Assembly (NCBI GenBank): GCA_030150135.1
Contig: JASLGO010000120.1
Location: 1-32,986 of the forward strand
Length of the DNA stretch: 32,986 nt
Reading direction: 5' to 3'
DNA from: Aquirhabdus sp.
GTDB lineage: Bacteria; Pseudomonadota; Gammaproteobacteria; Pseudomonadales; Moraxellaceae
Part shown: positions 6,994 to 16,026 of the stretch, piece by piece
Position numbering within the stretch: the stretch's first letter is position 1
Layout: every line of letters begins with the position of its first letter
The notes under the pieces: generated by a model
Seen by the model: the letters and a program-made list of their open reading frames with translations, nothing else
Told to the model about the DNA's origin: nothing
Database searches by the model: none
Made by a program: the position numbers and the translations under genes

Positions 6994-8073
6994 GTGTCAT
7001 TAGAGCTAAATAAATTTTCTTTTCATTCTATATCTGTGAAAGACGATACACCTGTTGCAAGAACAATTGATGGCGATGCTGAAGATGTCAGCAATTATGT
7101 AAAACATGTAATTACTGAAGTGACAACACCTCCTCAAGGACAGCAAAATATTCGAGGACAATACTTTAATTTTAAAAGCATGACAGAGCGTGTAGCTAAT
7201 AATCTAAAAATACTTGCTTTTGATGATAACAATGAAATCTGGGAAGAAAAAATAGTTGATAATGCAAATAAGTTATTAGAAGTTGAAAAAGATACACAAA
7301 CTGAAATTCAACAACTAAAGAAAAATATTCGAAAAGGGTGTCTTCTTCAGATAAAATGTATTTTGAATGATATTAGAACCCTGCTATTGGTCAAAATCGA
7401 TGACCACTCCTATCTTGATGCAGAAATTATGAAGTTGAAAACGGGATTACCGTTGGATACGAGGATGCAAAAAGTTGCTATTGTAAAGTTTCATGATAGT
7501 GGCACATTAGAAAGTCTTTTATTATCAGATACTAATTCTACGATATCTAAATATTGGAGAGCCGACTTCTTGGAAGCCGAAGCTCTACGTGATTCTAGAA
7601 CAAATACGACCAATGCTTTCAAAGCAATTGATAAACTATTGAATAAAGCAATTAAACCAAAGTCCAAACAAGATTATTATTTCATACGGAATCAAGTAAT
7701 TATAAAGTTTAGACAAGAAAGTTTTACTTTTAATGAATTATTCGAAGATATCAAAAAATATGAACCTATTGGTGAAGGATTAGACAAATCTTCTTTTGAT
7801 GATTTTGTTGTAAAGCTTGAAAAGCTTCCGCAAGACAAGGTACATGGTTTTGACACACAATTCGATATTGAACCTAAAATTATCAAAGCTAAATTGAATA
7901 ATAGAATTATGATTGATGACAGTTTTGAATTACTTGTTAAAGGTGAAGTTAGTGATCTGAAAAGTCGATTAGGCGTAGGTATCGAAGATGGAACTCAAAG
8001 AAAGTTTGTCAAAATCTATTCTGATGAAGGATATAACACATTCGAGCCTGATTTTGGTCAGCGTAAATCCTAG
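6994..8073 (+). CDS. NdpA/YejK-like nucleoid-associated protein (tentative), first gene of a two-gene module
   Basis: A 359-residue soluble protein. The start is GTG at 6994 with AAGGA 7 bases upstream; an ATG two bases earlier (6992) gives only a 3-codon frame. The N-terminus MSLELNKFSFHSI resembles MSLDINQIALHQL of E. coli YejK, and the middle (LLQIKCILNDIRTLLLVKIDD, then the helix after KYWRADF) follows the same order of strands and helices as the 37-kDa nucleoid-associated family. The resemblance is by eye and weak. No nuclease, ATPase or membrane motif is visible. The next gene starts 8 bases after its stop, so the two form one unit. Both are much more AT-rich than the neighbouring operon, a sign of separate acquisition. 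I infer a sensing or DNA-binding partner of the membrane protein, possibly in phage defence. Confidence 0.6.
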   Translation: MSLELNKFSFHSISVKDDTPVARTIDGDAEDVSNYVKHVITEVTTPPQGQQNIRGQYFNFKSMTERVANNLKILAFDDNNEIWEEKIVDNANKLLEVEKDTQTEIQQLKKNIRKGCLLQIKCILNDIRTLLLVKIDDHSYLDAEIMKLKTGLPLDTRMQKVAIVKFHDSGTLESLLLSDTNSTISKYWRADFLEAEALRDSRTNTTNAFKAIDKLLNKAIKPKSKQDYYFIRNQVIIKFRQESFTFNELFEDIKKYEPIGEGLDKSSFDDFVVKLEKLPQDKVHGFDTQFDIEPKIIKAKLNNRIMIDDSFELLVKGEVSDLKSRLGVGIEDGTQRKFVKIYSDEGYNTFEPDFGQRKS

Positions 8074-8081
8074 TTAAAACT

Positions 8082-9656
8082 ATGACATTGTTAGATGATA
8101 TTTTGGCAGCTATTGGTATAACCAATAACTTAGAAATTACACAAAATTTTTCTTTCTTTTCGTGTAAAGGAAAATTAGTTTCGCCTAACAGAAATATAGC
8201 TACTGATCTGAAAAATGTATTACTCCCTCTTTCAACTCAGAAGTTATTTATTCTAATCTCGATAAAAATTGGTCAGAATGATGCAATTAAGTTTACAACA
8301 GAAAGTTTAAATGCATTTGAAGAGAGAGCCGAAGAACTCTTTGATGATTGTAGAGAAGATGAGGAAATAATTTTTGAAATTGAAAGCACTAATTGGGATG
8401 GTTTATATATTTTCCATTTAGAAAGTTTTATTAATCATATTTCAAAAATTACACTCGCAGATACATTAAAAGGGTGGTCTAAGATCTGTGTAAACGGTAA
8501 GTTTATCATTCATGTATTAGCTGATCATCTAACATACTCCAATGATTACTTTTATATTTCCAGTCATTATCCAAATAATGATCTTACTAGCTATAAAAAC
8601 TGGGAGACTAGCATTCATGACTCCACTTTAATCAATGAAAAGATCGAATGTCGAGACAAAGTTGGACACTTCGTTGATGCAGCCCAATATCACTTTACTC
8701 CAGAATGCTTCAGCTTTAATGATACATTTGCTTTAAGAGGATACTTTGATCATCTTAAGAGCATATTTTCTCTGATTTTTTTAAGCGATTACTCTAACAT
8801 AGACGGCAATACGCTTAGATTCAAGATAAAAGGATACAAAACATTAAACTGCACACTTGATTACAAACTATCAAACGATATTGAAAGTGAAATTTATTCT
8901 TTATACGAATGGGTGTACTGTGATGGGCCGTTTGTTGATAAAATTGGCATTGCGAGGAATGTAATATCTATTCATATTACAAATGAAGATATTTCTACCT
9001 TAGAAAAGGGAACTTGCAACTCCGCCCAATCTGGCTATGATCTTTATTTAAAAGACAATATTAAACAATATATTGAAATTAAGAATAAAATTTCAGATAT
9101 GCTTTATACACAATCAGAGAAAGCTTCTGGAATTGTGAAAGATATGTTCGCAATGTTTAAAACAAGTATGTGGACATTTACATCATTTTTTTTACTATCT
9201 TTTTTAGCTAAAGTTATTGGAGGGACGACATCTGCTCAGCCCTCTCTGCTCAGTATAATTTCGAATACATCTATCCTAGTAATAGGTCTTTTATTAATAT
9301 TTTTTTCATTTATTTATCTTGTATTTGCACGACACGAGGTGAGTGATGAGATTAAGCGGCTAACCAACAAATATGCTGAAATAGAAAATAGATATAAAGA
9401 TCTCTTGAATGAAGAAGATCTGAAAAAAATACTAAAACAGTCTAGTGTTGACGGAAAGACTGCACAAGAAATTGAATTATCGTATATAAAACTCAAAAAA
9501 AGACATTACTCCTGCTATTGGCTCACTATTAATCTATTATTACTTTTTATAATAGTATCCCCTTATTTATACACAGAAATAACAAACAATTTTCCCGCAC
9601 TGAAAAACATATTTATTCAAGGGAAACTTATCATTAGTCGAATATCTTTCTGCTGA
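8082..9656 (+). CDS. Membrane-anchored protein, second gene of the two-gene module
   Basis: A 524-residue protein that I cannot assign to a family. Residues 1-350 are soluble and contain mixed strands and helices with no catalytic motif that I recognise. Hydrophobic segments lie at about 363-380, 396-416 and 478-498. Between the second and third is a charged, coiled-coil-like region (about 418-475, EIKRLTNKYAEIENRYKDLL). The layout is a large cytoplasmic sensor followed by a C-terminal membrane part, a layout common in membrane-damaging defence effectors. There is no obvious ribosome site before ATG 8082; only 8 bases separate it from the preceding stop, so translation is probably coupled. 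The protein has 12 cysteines or so scattered without pattern. Confidence 0.6.
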   Translation: MTLLDDILAAIGITNNLEITQNFSFFSCKGKLVSPNRNIATDLKNVLLPLSTQKLFILISIKIGQNDAIKFTTESLNAFEERAEELFDDCREDEEIIFEIESTNWDGLYIFHLESFINHISKITLADTLKGWSKICVNGKFIIHVLADHLTYSNDYFYISSHYPNNDLTSYKNWETSIHDSTLINEKIECRDKVGHFVDAAQYHFTPECFSFNDTFALRGYFDHLKSIFSLIFLSDYSNIDGNTLRFKIKGYKTLNCTLDYKLSNDIESEIYSLYEWVYCDGPFVDKIGIARNVISIHITNEDISTLEKGTCNSAQSGYDLYLKDNIKQYIEIKNKISDMLYTQSEKASGIVKDMFAMFKTSMWTFTSFFLLSFLAKVIGGTTSAQPSLLSIISNTSILVIGLLLIFFSFIYLVFARHEVSDEIKRLTNKYAEIENRYKDLLNEEDLKKILKQSSVDGKTAQEIELSYIKLKKRHYSCYWLTINLLLLFIIVSPYLYTEITNNFPALKNIFIQGKLIISRISFC

Positions 9657-9676
9657 CAGGATGTGCTCCTCCATTG

Positions 9677-9799
9677 ATGTATGAAAGCAACATTCATAGT
9701 TTTAATGAGTGTAAGATAGGCTGGGACAGCTATGTACGGCTTGTATTGAATAAAGCAAGTAAAAAACGAATTTACCGCGATATGCTACAACGTAACTAA
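9677..9799 (+). pseudogene. Relic of a small lipoprotein-like gene
   Basis: A 40-codon open frame starting MYESNIHSFNECKIGWDSYV and ending RIYRDMLQRN. Read upstream in the same frame it continues as IFLLTGCAPPL, a typical lipobox end, but a stop (TAG) blocks it 13 codons before the ATG and no start is present. This looks like the tail of a small lipoprotein gene cut off when the two-gene module arrived. Without a ribosome site it is unlikely to be expressed as it stands. Confidence 0.4.
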
Positions 9800-9890
9800 T
9801 AAAAATCCGGATCATCTGAGATACTTAGACTCTGTGTTAATGTTGAATGCATTCACAAAAAAAACGCCCCAAACGACTCACAAATATGAA

Positions 9891-12800
9891 TCAAGTGCTT
9901 AAAGCTCCACAATTAGGTAACTCAGTGCTAGCAATATGGATCCAACCACTGTCAAACGTAAAAGTTCGAGCATGGGCTATTGGATCCTGAATTCGAAGAA
10001 TCTGTAAGTTTTCAGGATTAGTAGCATATTCAACTACGTACAACCAAAACGCGGATCCGTGTTCCCGTGCAAAATCAAATTGTGTTCGAGAAATCCCCAC
10101 TGGGCGATCCGCAAGTGAGCCAGTCATTGACTTAACTTCGACCCAGCGCACAGGTTTGCCTGAGGTGTCGACTTCAAACAAATCGAATCCAGGATTACCT
10201 TCTGGTGTGCGATTTAATTTCGGTTCTTTCTTAATAATCTGCTCAATGGCTAATGCTTCAATTCTCATTCGATTTGCCTGATCTAGGCCATCTGGGTCAG
10301 TATCACTTTCATCGTTGAGGTGCGCCGCTACGTAAGAAATAAACGGACGCCCTCCACCTTGGCCTGGTGTTCTCTTTCCAGAGTTTCCTCCGCTTGTACC
10401 TCCAATTTTTCCATTGACTGTTGAACTACCTGAAATACCAAGCTTATTTCCATCGCCATTTTGAGCACCCACACTACCATCTTTACGATAGTTATGATCT
10501 TTACCTTCATTGCTACGCACTATTACCTCACCACCTTCAGGATCAAATTTGATAGGTGGAAATTCTGGCATTTCATCTCCGTATAAATCATCAAGCTCAT
10601 CGTAGACATTTCCATGAATAGTTGAACTATTGGGTTCAAGCTCAATATCAGACTCAGGCTCACCCATAACCGTTGATTCATTGATACCTAAGCGATTTGC
10701 CAAGTCAGCAACATTAGTAAGACCGTGCTTCTTAAGAAAATCTAGAGTGGCAGGATCAATACCAGCCTCTAAAGCTAATTGTTCGATAATCGGTGGTTTA
10801 AACTTTACTTTTGATAATAAGAATGGATTTTCTTTCCAACCTAGGTTCTCGAATACAACAAAGCTTGGAGGTTGTAACTCACCATTTGAACTTGGAATCC
10901 AAGATGCACTATTTAAATACTTCAAAAATGTTACATCGAATTCTTTTTTATAACTGCCATGATGCGTCCAAGTATAAACACCTTCAAATGCCTTCAGGCC
11001 TCGTCTATCCAATAAATCACTTAGACTCTCCCAAATCAATCTAGCTCGATCATTTCTTTCCTGTAACGGCAATGTTGGCAACAAATTAATAACTGCTTCT
11101 ATGCCTTCTAAATCATAATCGTCTACCTTATCTGATCTATAGGACGTCTCAGAATGACCAGCTTGAATCCGAAGCTCTAGACGTTGGTCATAAGTCAATC
11201 CATCAATAGGAAGTAGCCGAGGGTGTCTTAACGCGCCACATGCCTCTAGAAAACTACGCATACCTTCACCGAGAAGACATTCATATTTTTCATCAATAAT
11301 TAGAATACCTTCTATTCCAGCATATAGTTGCTTCAAGCGTTCTGTTGCTAGATACGCCTCTTCAGGCTTTGCTGCGTATTCTTTACCGTTACCTCTATCG
11401 ATTACCATTAAGCAGTTTGATTTGCGAATTTCTGAAAGAAGCATTTCACGCTGAGATTTAGAATCGGTATCGAATGCTTTAAATATTCGACTGATATCTA
11501 CTGCATACTCATCGTCATCAACATCAATGGATTCTTTTTGATATTTCGGTAGGATATTTCTAATTACGTCATCAACAGTATCTGGCTCTGTAATTCCAAG
11601 AGATACAAGAAATTCACGTGCTACAGTTGACGAATAAACGTTACTTTTAATCGTTTGAAAACCCGTTTCGAAATTGCTTGAGAAAAATGCATTAGGTTTC
11701 CCTTCTTCAAAGACTCGAACATGAGAATCATCAGTAAGTCGTAAGAGAGGTACAGAATCAATGTGGCGACGAAGCGCAGCCTTCTGACCATTTAAGAACT
11801 CATATAGCTGTCCAATCCATTCATCAGTCTGGGAAACAAGAAACTCTTCGTTCAATCGAGAAATAATCATATCGGGTGTGACTTCAATGATGTTGAGTTG
11901 GTTCATCACGTAGTCACGAATTTCAGGTTCTTTATCAGGTGTGATCTCACCAGTGAGCCACACCGATTGTTCTTTAAATAATTGAGAAAGCTGTTCTGAG
12001 TTAAATAGCTCTCTTAGCTCCTGCGTTCTTGCTAACTTAGCCTTTACTGCTACTGTATATCCCCCACCCAGCATAGGCAGCAGTGGCTCATCTTTAAATG
12101 ATTGTTGCACTGCTTCAAAGAGGGGAGAAAATATGGAGTCTTCAGGAAACTTCTTTCGATCTAAAGGTAAACAGCGAATAGCTGAAATTTGCAACATCTC
12201 GTTGTCTCGCAACCATCGCATCCCTTCAACTAATAAATTTGCCGTTTCTGCGACAAGTTTTTGATTCCAAACATTGCCTTTGGAAATATTGTCCCGACTT
12301 GGCGTAGTGCGATACGGCCCTTGAACGAGAAAACCCAAATTGGTTGATACAACCGTCGGAAAGAACACTACCAATGGAGATGTTGCAACAGGATGCACAG
12401 TCCACCGCTTCGGATCGTCTTTATTAGCTTGCAGATTAAAGGCCACCTCGACACGACCAACCTTTTCATCTTCAACAGAAGTCACTTCACGCTGAAAGAC
12501 CAACCAGTTTTGATCAACATCATCGTCATGACTACTCTGATGTCCAATCACATTAATTAGCTGAACATTAGAACCAATATTTTTTACTGGACTGCGTAAA
12601 TATGAGCCATATGCTTCATTACCAACGCGCCAGTTTATCTCTTCAATGCTCCGTAAAAAAAGCAACGCGCTTGCCCCCAAACGCTTAAATCCCTCTATGA
12701 TCTCCCGTTGTGCGGTTTGATCTTCAGGCATTAACGGCAAAACAATTTGAGTTTCGTCATGTTCACGTTTTCGTCGCTCTAACCTCCTTGGCAACACATA

Positions 12801-13193
12801 ATTTTCTACTGCGAAGTCTTCTTCGCCAGAATGAATTTCAGGGCGTTTTGTAAAAGTGTATACAGACTTAAAACCAATACCAAAACGTCCTATCGAATTC
12901 TTATCCTTTGTGCTTTCTGCGATACCACAGACTCCTCGGACATCAGCACCATCAAACGGCTTCCCAAAATGGGAGAAAACTAGACAGTTTGACTCTAAAA
13001 TAAAGTCGACCTTGCGAGACCCGCTCCAATTTCCACGACGGCCTATCGCATCTTCAGCATTTTGCAGTAACTCAAAAATAAAGTGAGTTCGATCATCATA
13101 TCTGTCTGCGAGTAGCATAGGGCCTATCCGACCAATAGCTGTACCGTAACTTTCTATATTCTCGAGACATATTGCTTCGTAATCCATTACCAC
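9891..13193 (-). CDS. Hsp90/sacsin-like GHKL ATPase with C-terminal DUF3883 domain
   Basis: An 1100-residue protein, last gene of the five-gene operon. The N-terminal GHKL ATPase shows the N-box ELLQNAEDA (41-49), a HFGKPF element (75-80, where HNGKPF is usual) and the glycine box IGRFGIGFKS (101-110), as in sacsin-type ATPases. The long middle is not recognised. It carries an acidic segment with YDELDDLYG at 864-872, then a Gly/Ser-rich hinge (about 940-970). The C-terminal DUF3883 domain has NPGFDLF...RWVEVKS (D1004, E1019, K1021), a PD-(D/E)XK-like pattern. The start is GTG 13193, with AAGGTG 7 bases upstream; ATG 13187 would be too far from it. Proteins of this kind accompany restriction-like systems. 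I infer ATP-driven conformational gating of a nuclease. Confidence 0.85.
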   Translation of the reverse strand: MVMDYEAICLENIESYGTAIGRIGPMLLADRYDDRTHFIFELLQNAEDAIGRRGNWSGSRKVDFILESNCLVFSHFGKPFDGADVRGVCGIAESTKDKNSIGRFGIGFKSVYTFTKRPEIHSGEEDFAVENYVLPRRLERRKREHDETQIVLPLMPEDQTAQREIIEGFKRLGASALLFLRSIEEINWRVGNEAYGSYLRSPVKNIGSNVQLINVIGHQSSHDDDVDQNWLVFQREVTSVEDEKVGRVEVAFNLQANKDDPKRWTVHPVATSPLVVFFPTVVSTNLGFLVQGPYRTTPSRDNISKGNVWNQKLVAETANLLVEGMRWLRDNEMLQISAIRCLPLDRKKFPEDSIFSPLFEAVQQSFKDEPLLPMLGGGYTVAVKAKLARTQELRELFNSEQLSQLFKEQSVWLTGEITPDKEPEIRDYVMNQLNIIEVTPDMIISRLNEEFLVSQTDEWIGQLYEFLNGQKAALRRHIDSVPLLRLTDDSHVRVFEEGKPNAFFSSNFETGFQTIKSNVYSSTVAREFLVSLGITEPDTVDDVIRNILPKYQKESIDVDDDEYAVDISRIFKAFDTDSKSQREMLLSEIRKSNCLMVIDRGNGKEYAAKPEEAYLATERLKQLYAGIEGILIIDEKYECLLGEGMRSFLEACGALRHPRLLPIDGLTYDQRLELRIQAGHSETSYRSDKVDDYDLEGIEAVINLLPTLPLQERNDRARLIWESLSDLLDRRGLKAFEGVYTWTHHGSYKKEFDVTFLKYLNSASWIPSSNGELQPPSFVVFENLGWKENPFLLSKVKFKPPIIEQLALEAGIDPATLDFLKKHGLTNVADLANRLGINESTVMGEPESDIELEPNSSTIHGNVYDELDDLYGDEMPEFPPIKFDPEGGEVIVRSNEGKDHNYRKDGSVGAQNGDGNKLGISGSSTVNGKIGGTSGGNSGKRTPGQGGGRPFISYVAAHLNDESDTDPDGLDQANRMRIEALAIEQIIKKEPKLNRTPEGNPGFDLFEVDTSGKPVRWVEVKSMTGSLADRPVGISRTQFDFAREHGSAFWLYVVEYATNPENLQILRIQDPIAHARTFTFDSGWIHIASTELPNCGALST

Positions 13194-13260
13194 AATTATT
13201 CACCTTATATTAGTTATAACTACTCTAAATTCGCAGAGTCTAAAAAATTGAGAAGTTCTT

Positions 13261-16026
13261 CTAAATTAGCAGCTCACTTATCGCCTCATTCACTGGCATG
13301 GCTCCGCCATTTAGCAACCATTGAAATTGGTGTGCACTAGCTGTCGTTCCAGAGATCATACGGTATTCAATGCCGCTTTCAACGGAGATTTGCTGAGCAG
13401 CACTTTGCTTGGCTAAGACGATAGGGTCATCCATCTGAAAGTCGGCCTTGACCTCAATGATTAGATAGCTCCCATCTTCTCGTTTGACTAAAAAGTCAGG
13501 ATAGTAGTTGCGCAGAGCGTGAGACTCCGGATCGATATATTGGAAAAAGAACTCAGTCTTACTCGGGTGAGTGAACATACCAGTAAAGTAAATTTCATTG
13601 ACTTGATCCGATTGCAATAAATCCCAAAATAATGCTCGTTCCGGCTTGGAATCGAAAGTATAGGTATCTAAATTAAAGCTCTTATCTCTCAAGTCTTCCT
13701 TAGTCTGGTGATAGTAGTCAGTACCACCTCGCCCCTCTTGAATTAGGAAGTAATTCTGATCGCCAATCTCAGGAACTTTAATTAAATGTACTTCTTTTTC
13801 TTCGGCTACTACTTGTTCATGCGTGTCATACAGTTCCTTAAACAATCTTGGAATAATCACGTCATACAACAACTCATTGAACAAATTAACTGATTGGACT
13901 AACTTTTCTATACCCTCACTAGTTTGAGCAAGGATATCCTCAACATTCAACGGACTACGATTGAGATATCTGGCTATTTCCGCAATCAGTGTCATAGCAG
14001 TATAGCTAGCGGTGACTTTTTCACTTGTACGATCACGAGATTTACTAAATTGGGGATGGTGACTATTCGAGGCATCCAAGCCTTCGTGCTGGGTCTCAAT
14101 GATTTGATAACGGCTCGTAAGCTCATGCCATGCTAACGTCTCCTCAGGGTCAACACCTAAGATCGTATTTGGCGCCATTACTTTCTCGGACAGGCTAACC
14201 TTACGGCGGATTCGCTTGATGGTCAAAGTCGTATCCTTCAACACATTTACTTTTAATGGGTCTGGTCGATTCTTTGGATCAGTTAGATCTTTGATTTCGT
14301 CAACCGTCATGCGGAAGTTAGCCTGCAACTCCTCATTAAGAATTTCATAGTTTTCTTCGCTGAGGAATACTGACCCAGTATGCTGTTGATCACCTATTGC
14401 GCGTAAACATCGCATCGTTGCCTGAAGCACAAATACTTTAGACTTTGGCGAACGATACATTGCGACGCCAAACAATGAACGACAGTTCCAACCCTCTCGA
14501 CCTTTGTTAACCAACAAAATAAATTGCTTTTTCGTACCGCCTACACTGTTGGGAACATCTAAGTTGTTAAAGTGGCGAATATCGTCATTGCTCGTGATCT
14601 TTTCATCGCCAACGTTGATGAGAATACGATCAAGAGGGATACCATTTGCCAGTAGTTCTTTCTCAAGAGCAGGCTTAAGCTCAGTAGTTAACTCTTCAAT
14701 CGTACTAGCAAAGAATGCCAGTTTCGGAATCAACCCCTCTGGTTCTTTGCCAGTGACAGCAGCGAGAAAATCCTTCACAACAATTTTGATAAAGTCCTGA
14801 CTCCGCGTATTTGTATAACAATGCAATCTAGGAATTTTTAGATACTTTTCTCTGATTGCATCACGCAGGTTGAATGCATATACCACTTCAGGTAACACAT
14901 CCTTACCGATATAAGGAGTTCCCGTATAGTTATAGCAAGCGACCACATGTGTCCCAGCCTTATCAAGATTGACGGCTAGTTGGTCAATGGTGGTACGTAA
15001 ACTGTTCTGTTGCTGGGCTTTGGTAAGGCCAATACCCATATCTTTAGCAAGATTCTGTCCAAAGGCATGATGTGCCTCATCGACGTAAATTCCCAATTGA
15101 GGTAGGCGCGAGAGCTTTTCAAAACGTTGATTGGTCTTTAACTCATCCTCAGTGGCCATGTGATCAAAGCCATAGAGGTCGTCCAGCTCATCGTAGATAC
15201 TATCGGTAGTTGTTTTCTCAACTTCTTGGAAGAGTCTCTCCCCTGCCTTTTTATCAGTATGACTGCGCTTAAGAATAATCTTCTGTGTGTTAGACACCAC
15301 GATATTAAAGCGAGATCCATCAAAGGTACTGAGCGATGTGCCAGCTTCGTCCAAAAAATGGAAACGCACATGCGCTGCAAAAAGATCGGCATACTCCTTC
15401 GGTACTACTTGACTGAACTCGAACTCTTCCATTTCTCGCAACGATTGCAGAACGGTTTTGTCAGGTGCAAAAATCAGTGCATTCTGGCAATACTTTTTAT
15501 TTTTAGGGTACTTATTCGCAAGGAGAAATTCGTAAAAAATACAGGTTGCCATGAGAAGGGTCTTACCTGTACCCATCGTAAGAGCAAAAATATAGTTGGC
15601 ATACGGACGGCTATTAGCCTTCATCTTCCGTAAGACTATCTCGTAATTCTGCAACTCAATTTCGTCACCAAGTTCAAGACTAGCTTGATGGCTATTAGTA
15701 TTAAAACCACCTTTAACCCGACCTTCGAACTTACCTTTTTGGTGATACCAATCTGAAAATAGTTGCTCGACCTTGGCGTTTTCCATGAACTCCTTGAGGA
15801 AGATATACACCTCAAGCGCTTCGAACTGAGGTCTCCGTAGGAAAGCTGTGGAATTCGTTTTAGGATCGTTGTAATCCAAGTATTTCTTGGTTAAGTCCTT
15901 GTAGTGCTCGCGAGGATTAGTTTTTTTGGGGCCTCGTTTAGAGTCCTCGTAAAACTGCCATAGAAGACGAAAAAAGGCGAAATCTAGAGCTGAAGTATTA
16001 GTTATAGTAGCAGGCTTCTTAGCCAT
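13261..16026 (-). CDS. res: Type III restriction enzyme Res subunit (helicase-nuclease)
   Basis: A 921-residue SF2 helicase with C-terminal nuclease. Visible motifs: Walker A MGTGKT (151-156), DEAH box VDEAHH (315-320), motif III TGTP (368-371), NKGREGWNCRSLF (motif V region), QATMRCLRAIG (motif VI), and the C-terminal endonuclease YYPDFLVKRE...IIEVKAD with D844, E858 and K860. The length is close to the family norm (about 900-1000). Res translocates or switches along DNA after Mod recognises its site and cuts it. The Mod gene overlaps it by 8 bases, so the two subunits are coupled. Residues 278-286 (YDELDDLYG) lie in an insert before the DEAH box and match a peptide in the Hsp90-like protein. 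All catalytic residues appear intact. Confidence 0.93.
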   Translation of the reverse strand: MAKKPATITNTSALDFAFFRLLWQFYEDSKRGPKKTNPREHYKDLTKKYLDYNDPKTNSTAFLRRPQFEALEVYIFLKEFMENAKVEQLFSDWYHQKGKFEGRVKGGFNTNSHQASLELGDEIELQNYEIVLRKMKANSRPYANYIFALTMGTGKTLLMATCIFYEFLLANKYPKNKKYCQNALIFAPDKTVLQSLREMEEFEFSQVVPKEYADLFAAHVRFHFLDEAGTSLSTFDGSRFNIVVSNTQKIILKRSHTDKKAGERLFQEVEKTTTDSIYDELDDLYGFDHMATEDELKTNQRFEKLSRLPQLGIYVDEAHHAFGQNLAKDMGIGLTKAQQQNSLRTTIDQLAVNLDKAGTHVVACYNYTGTPYIGKDVLPEVVYAFNLRDAIREKYLKIPRLHCYTNTRSQDFIKIVVKDFLAAVTGKEPEGLIPKLAFFASTIEELTTELKPALEKELLANGIPLDRILINVGDEKITSNDDIRHFNNLDVPNSVGGTKKQFILLVNKGREGWNCRSLFGVAMYRSPKSKVFVLQATMRCLRAIGDQQHTGSVFLSEENYEILNEELQANFRMTVDEIKDLTDPKNRPDPLKVNVLKDTTLTIKRIRRKVSLSEKVMAPNTILGVDPEETLAWHELTSRYQIIETQHEGLDASNSHHPQFSKSRDRTSEKVTASYTAMTLIAEIARYLNRSPLNVEDILAQTSEGIEKLVQSVNLFNELLYDVIIPRLFKELYDTHEQVVAEEKEVHLIKVPEIGDQNYFLIQEGRGGTDYYHQTKEDLRDKSFNLDTYTFDSKPERALFWDLLQSDQVNEIYFTGMFTHPSKTEFFFQYIDPESHALRNYYPDFLVKREDGSYLIIEVKADFQMDDPIVLAKQSAAQQISVESGIEYRMISGTTASAHQFQWLLNGGAMPVNEAISELLI

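Noticed and set aside
9840..9890. GAATGCATTC palindrome plus A8 run as terminator of the five-gene operon
   Set aside because: The palindrome has no loop and the T-run on the minus strand precedes rather than follows it, so it does not form a normal terminator.
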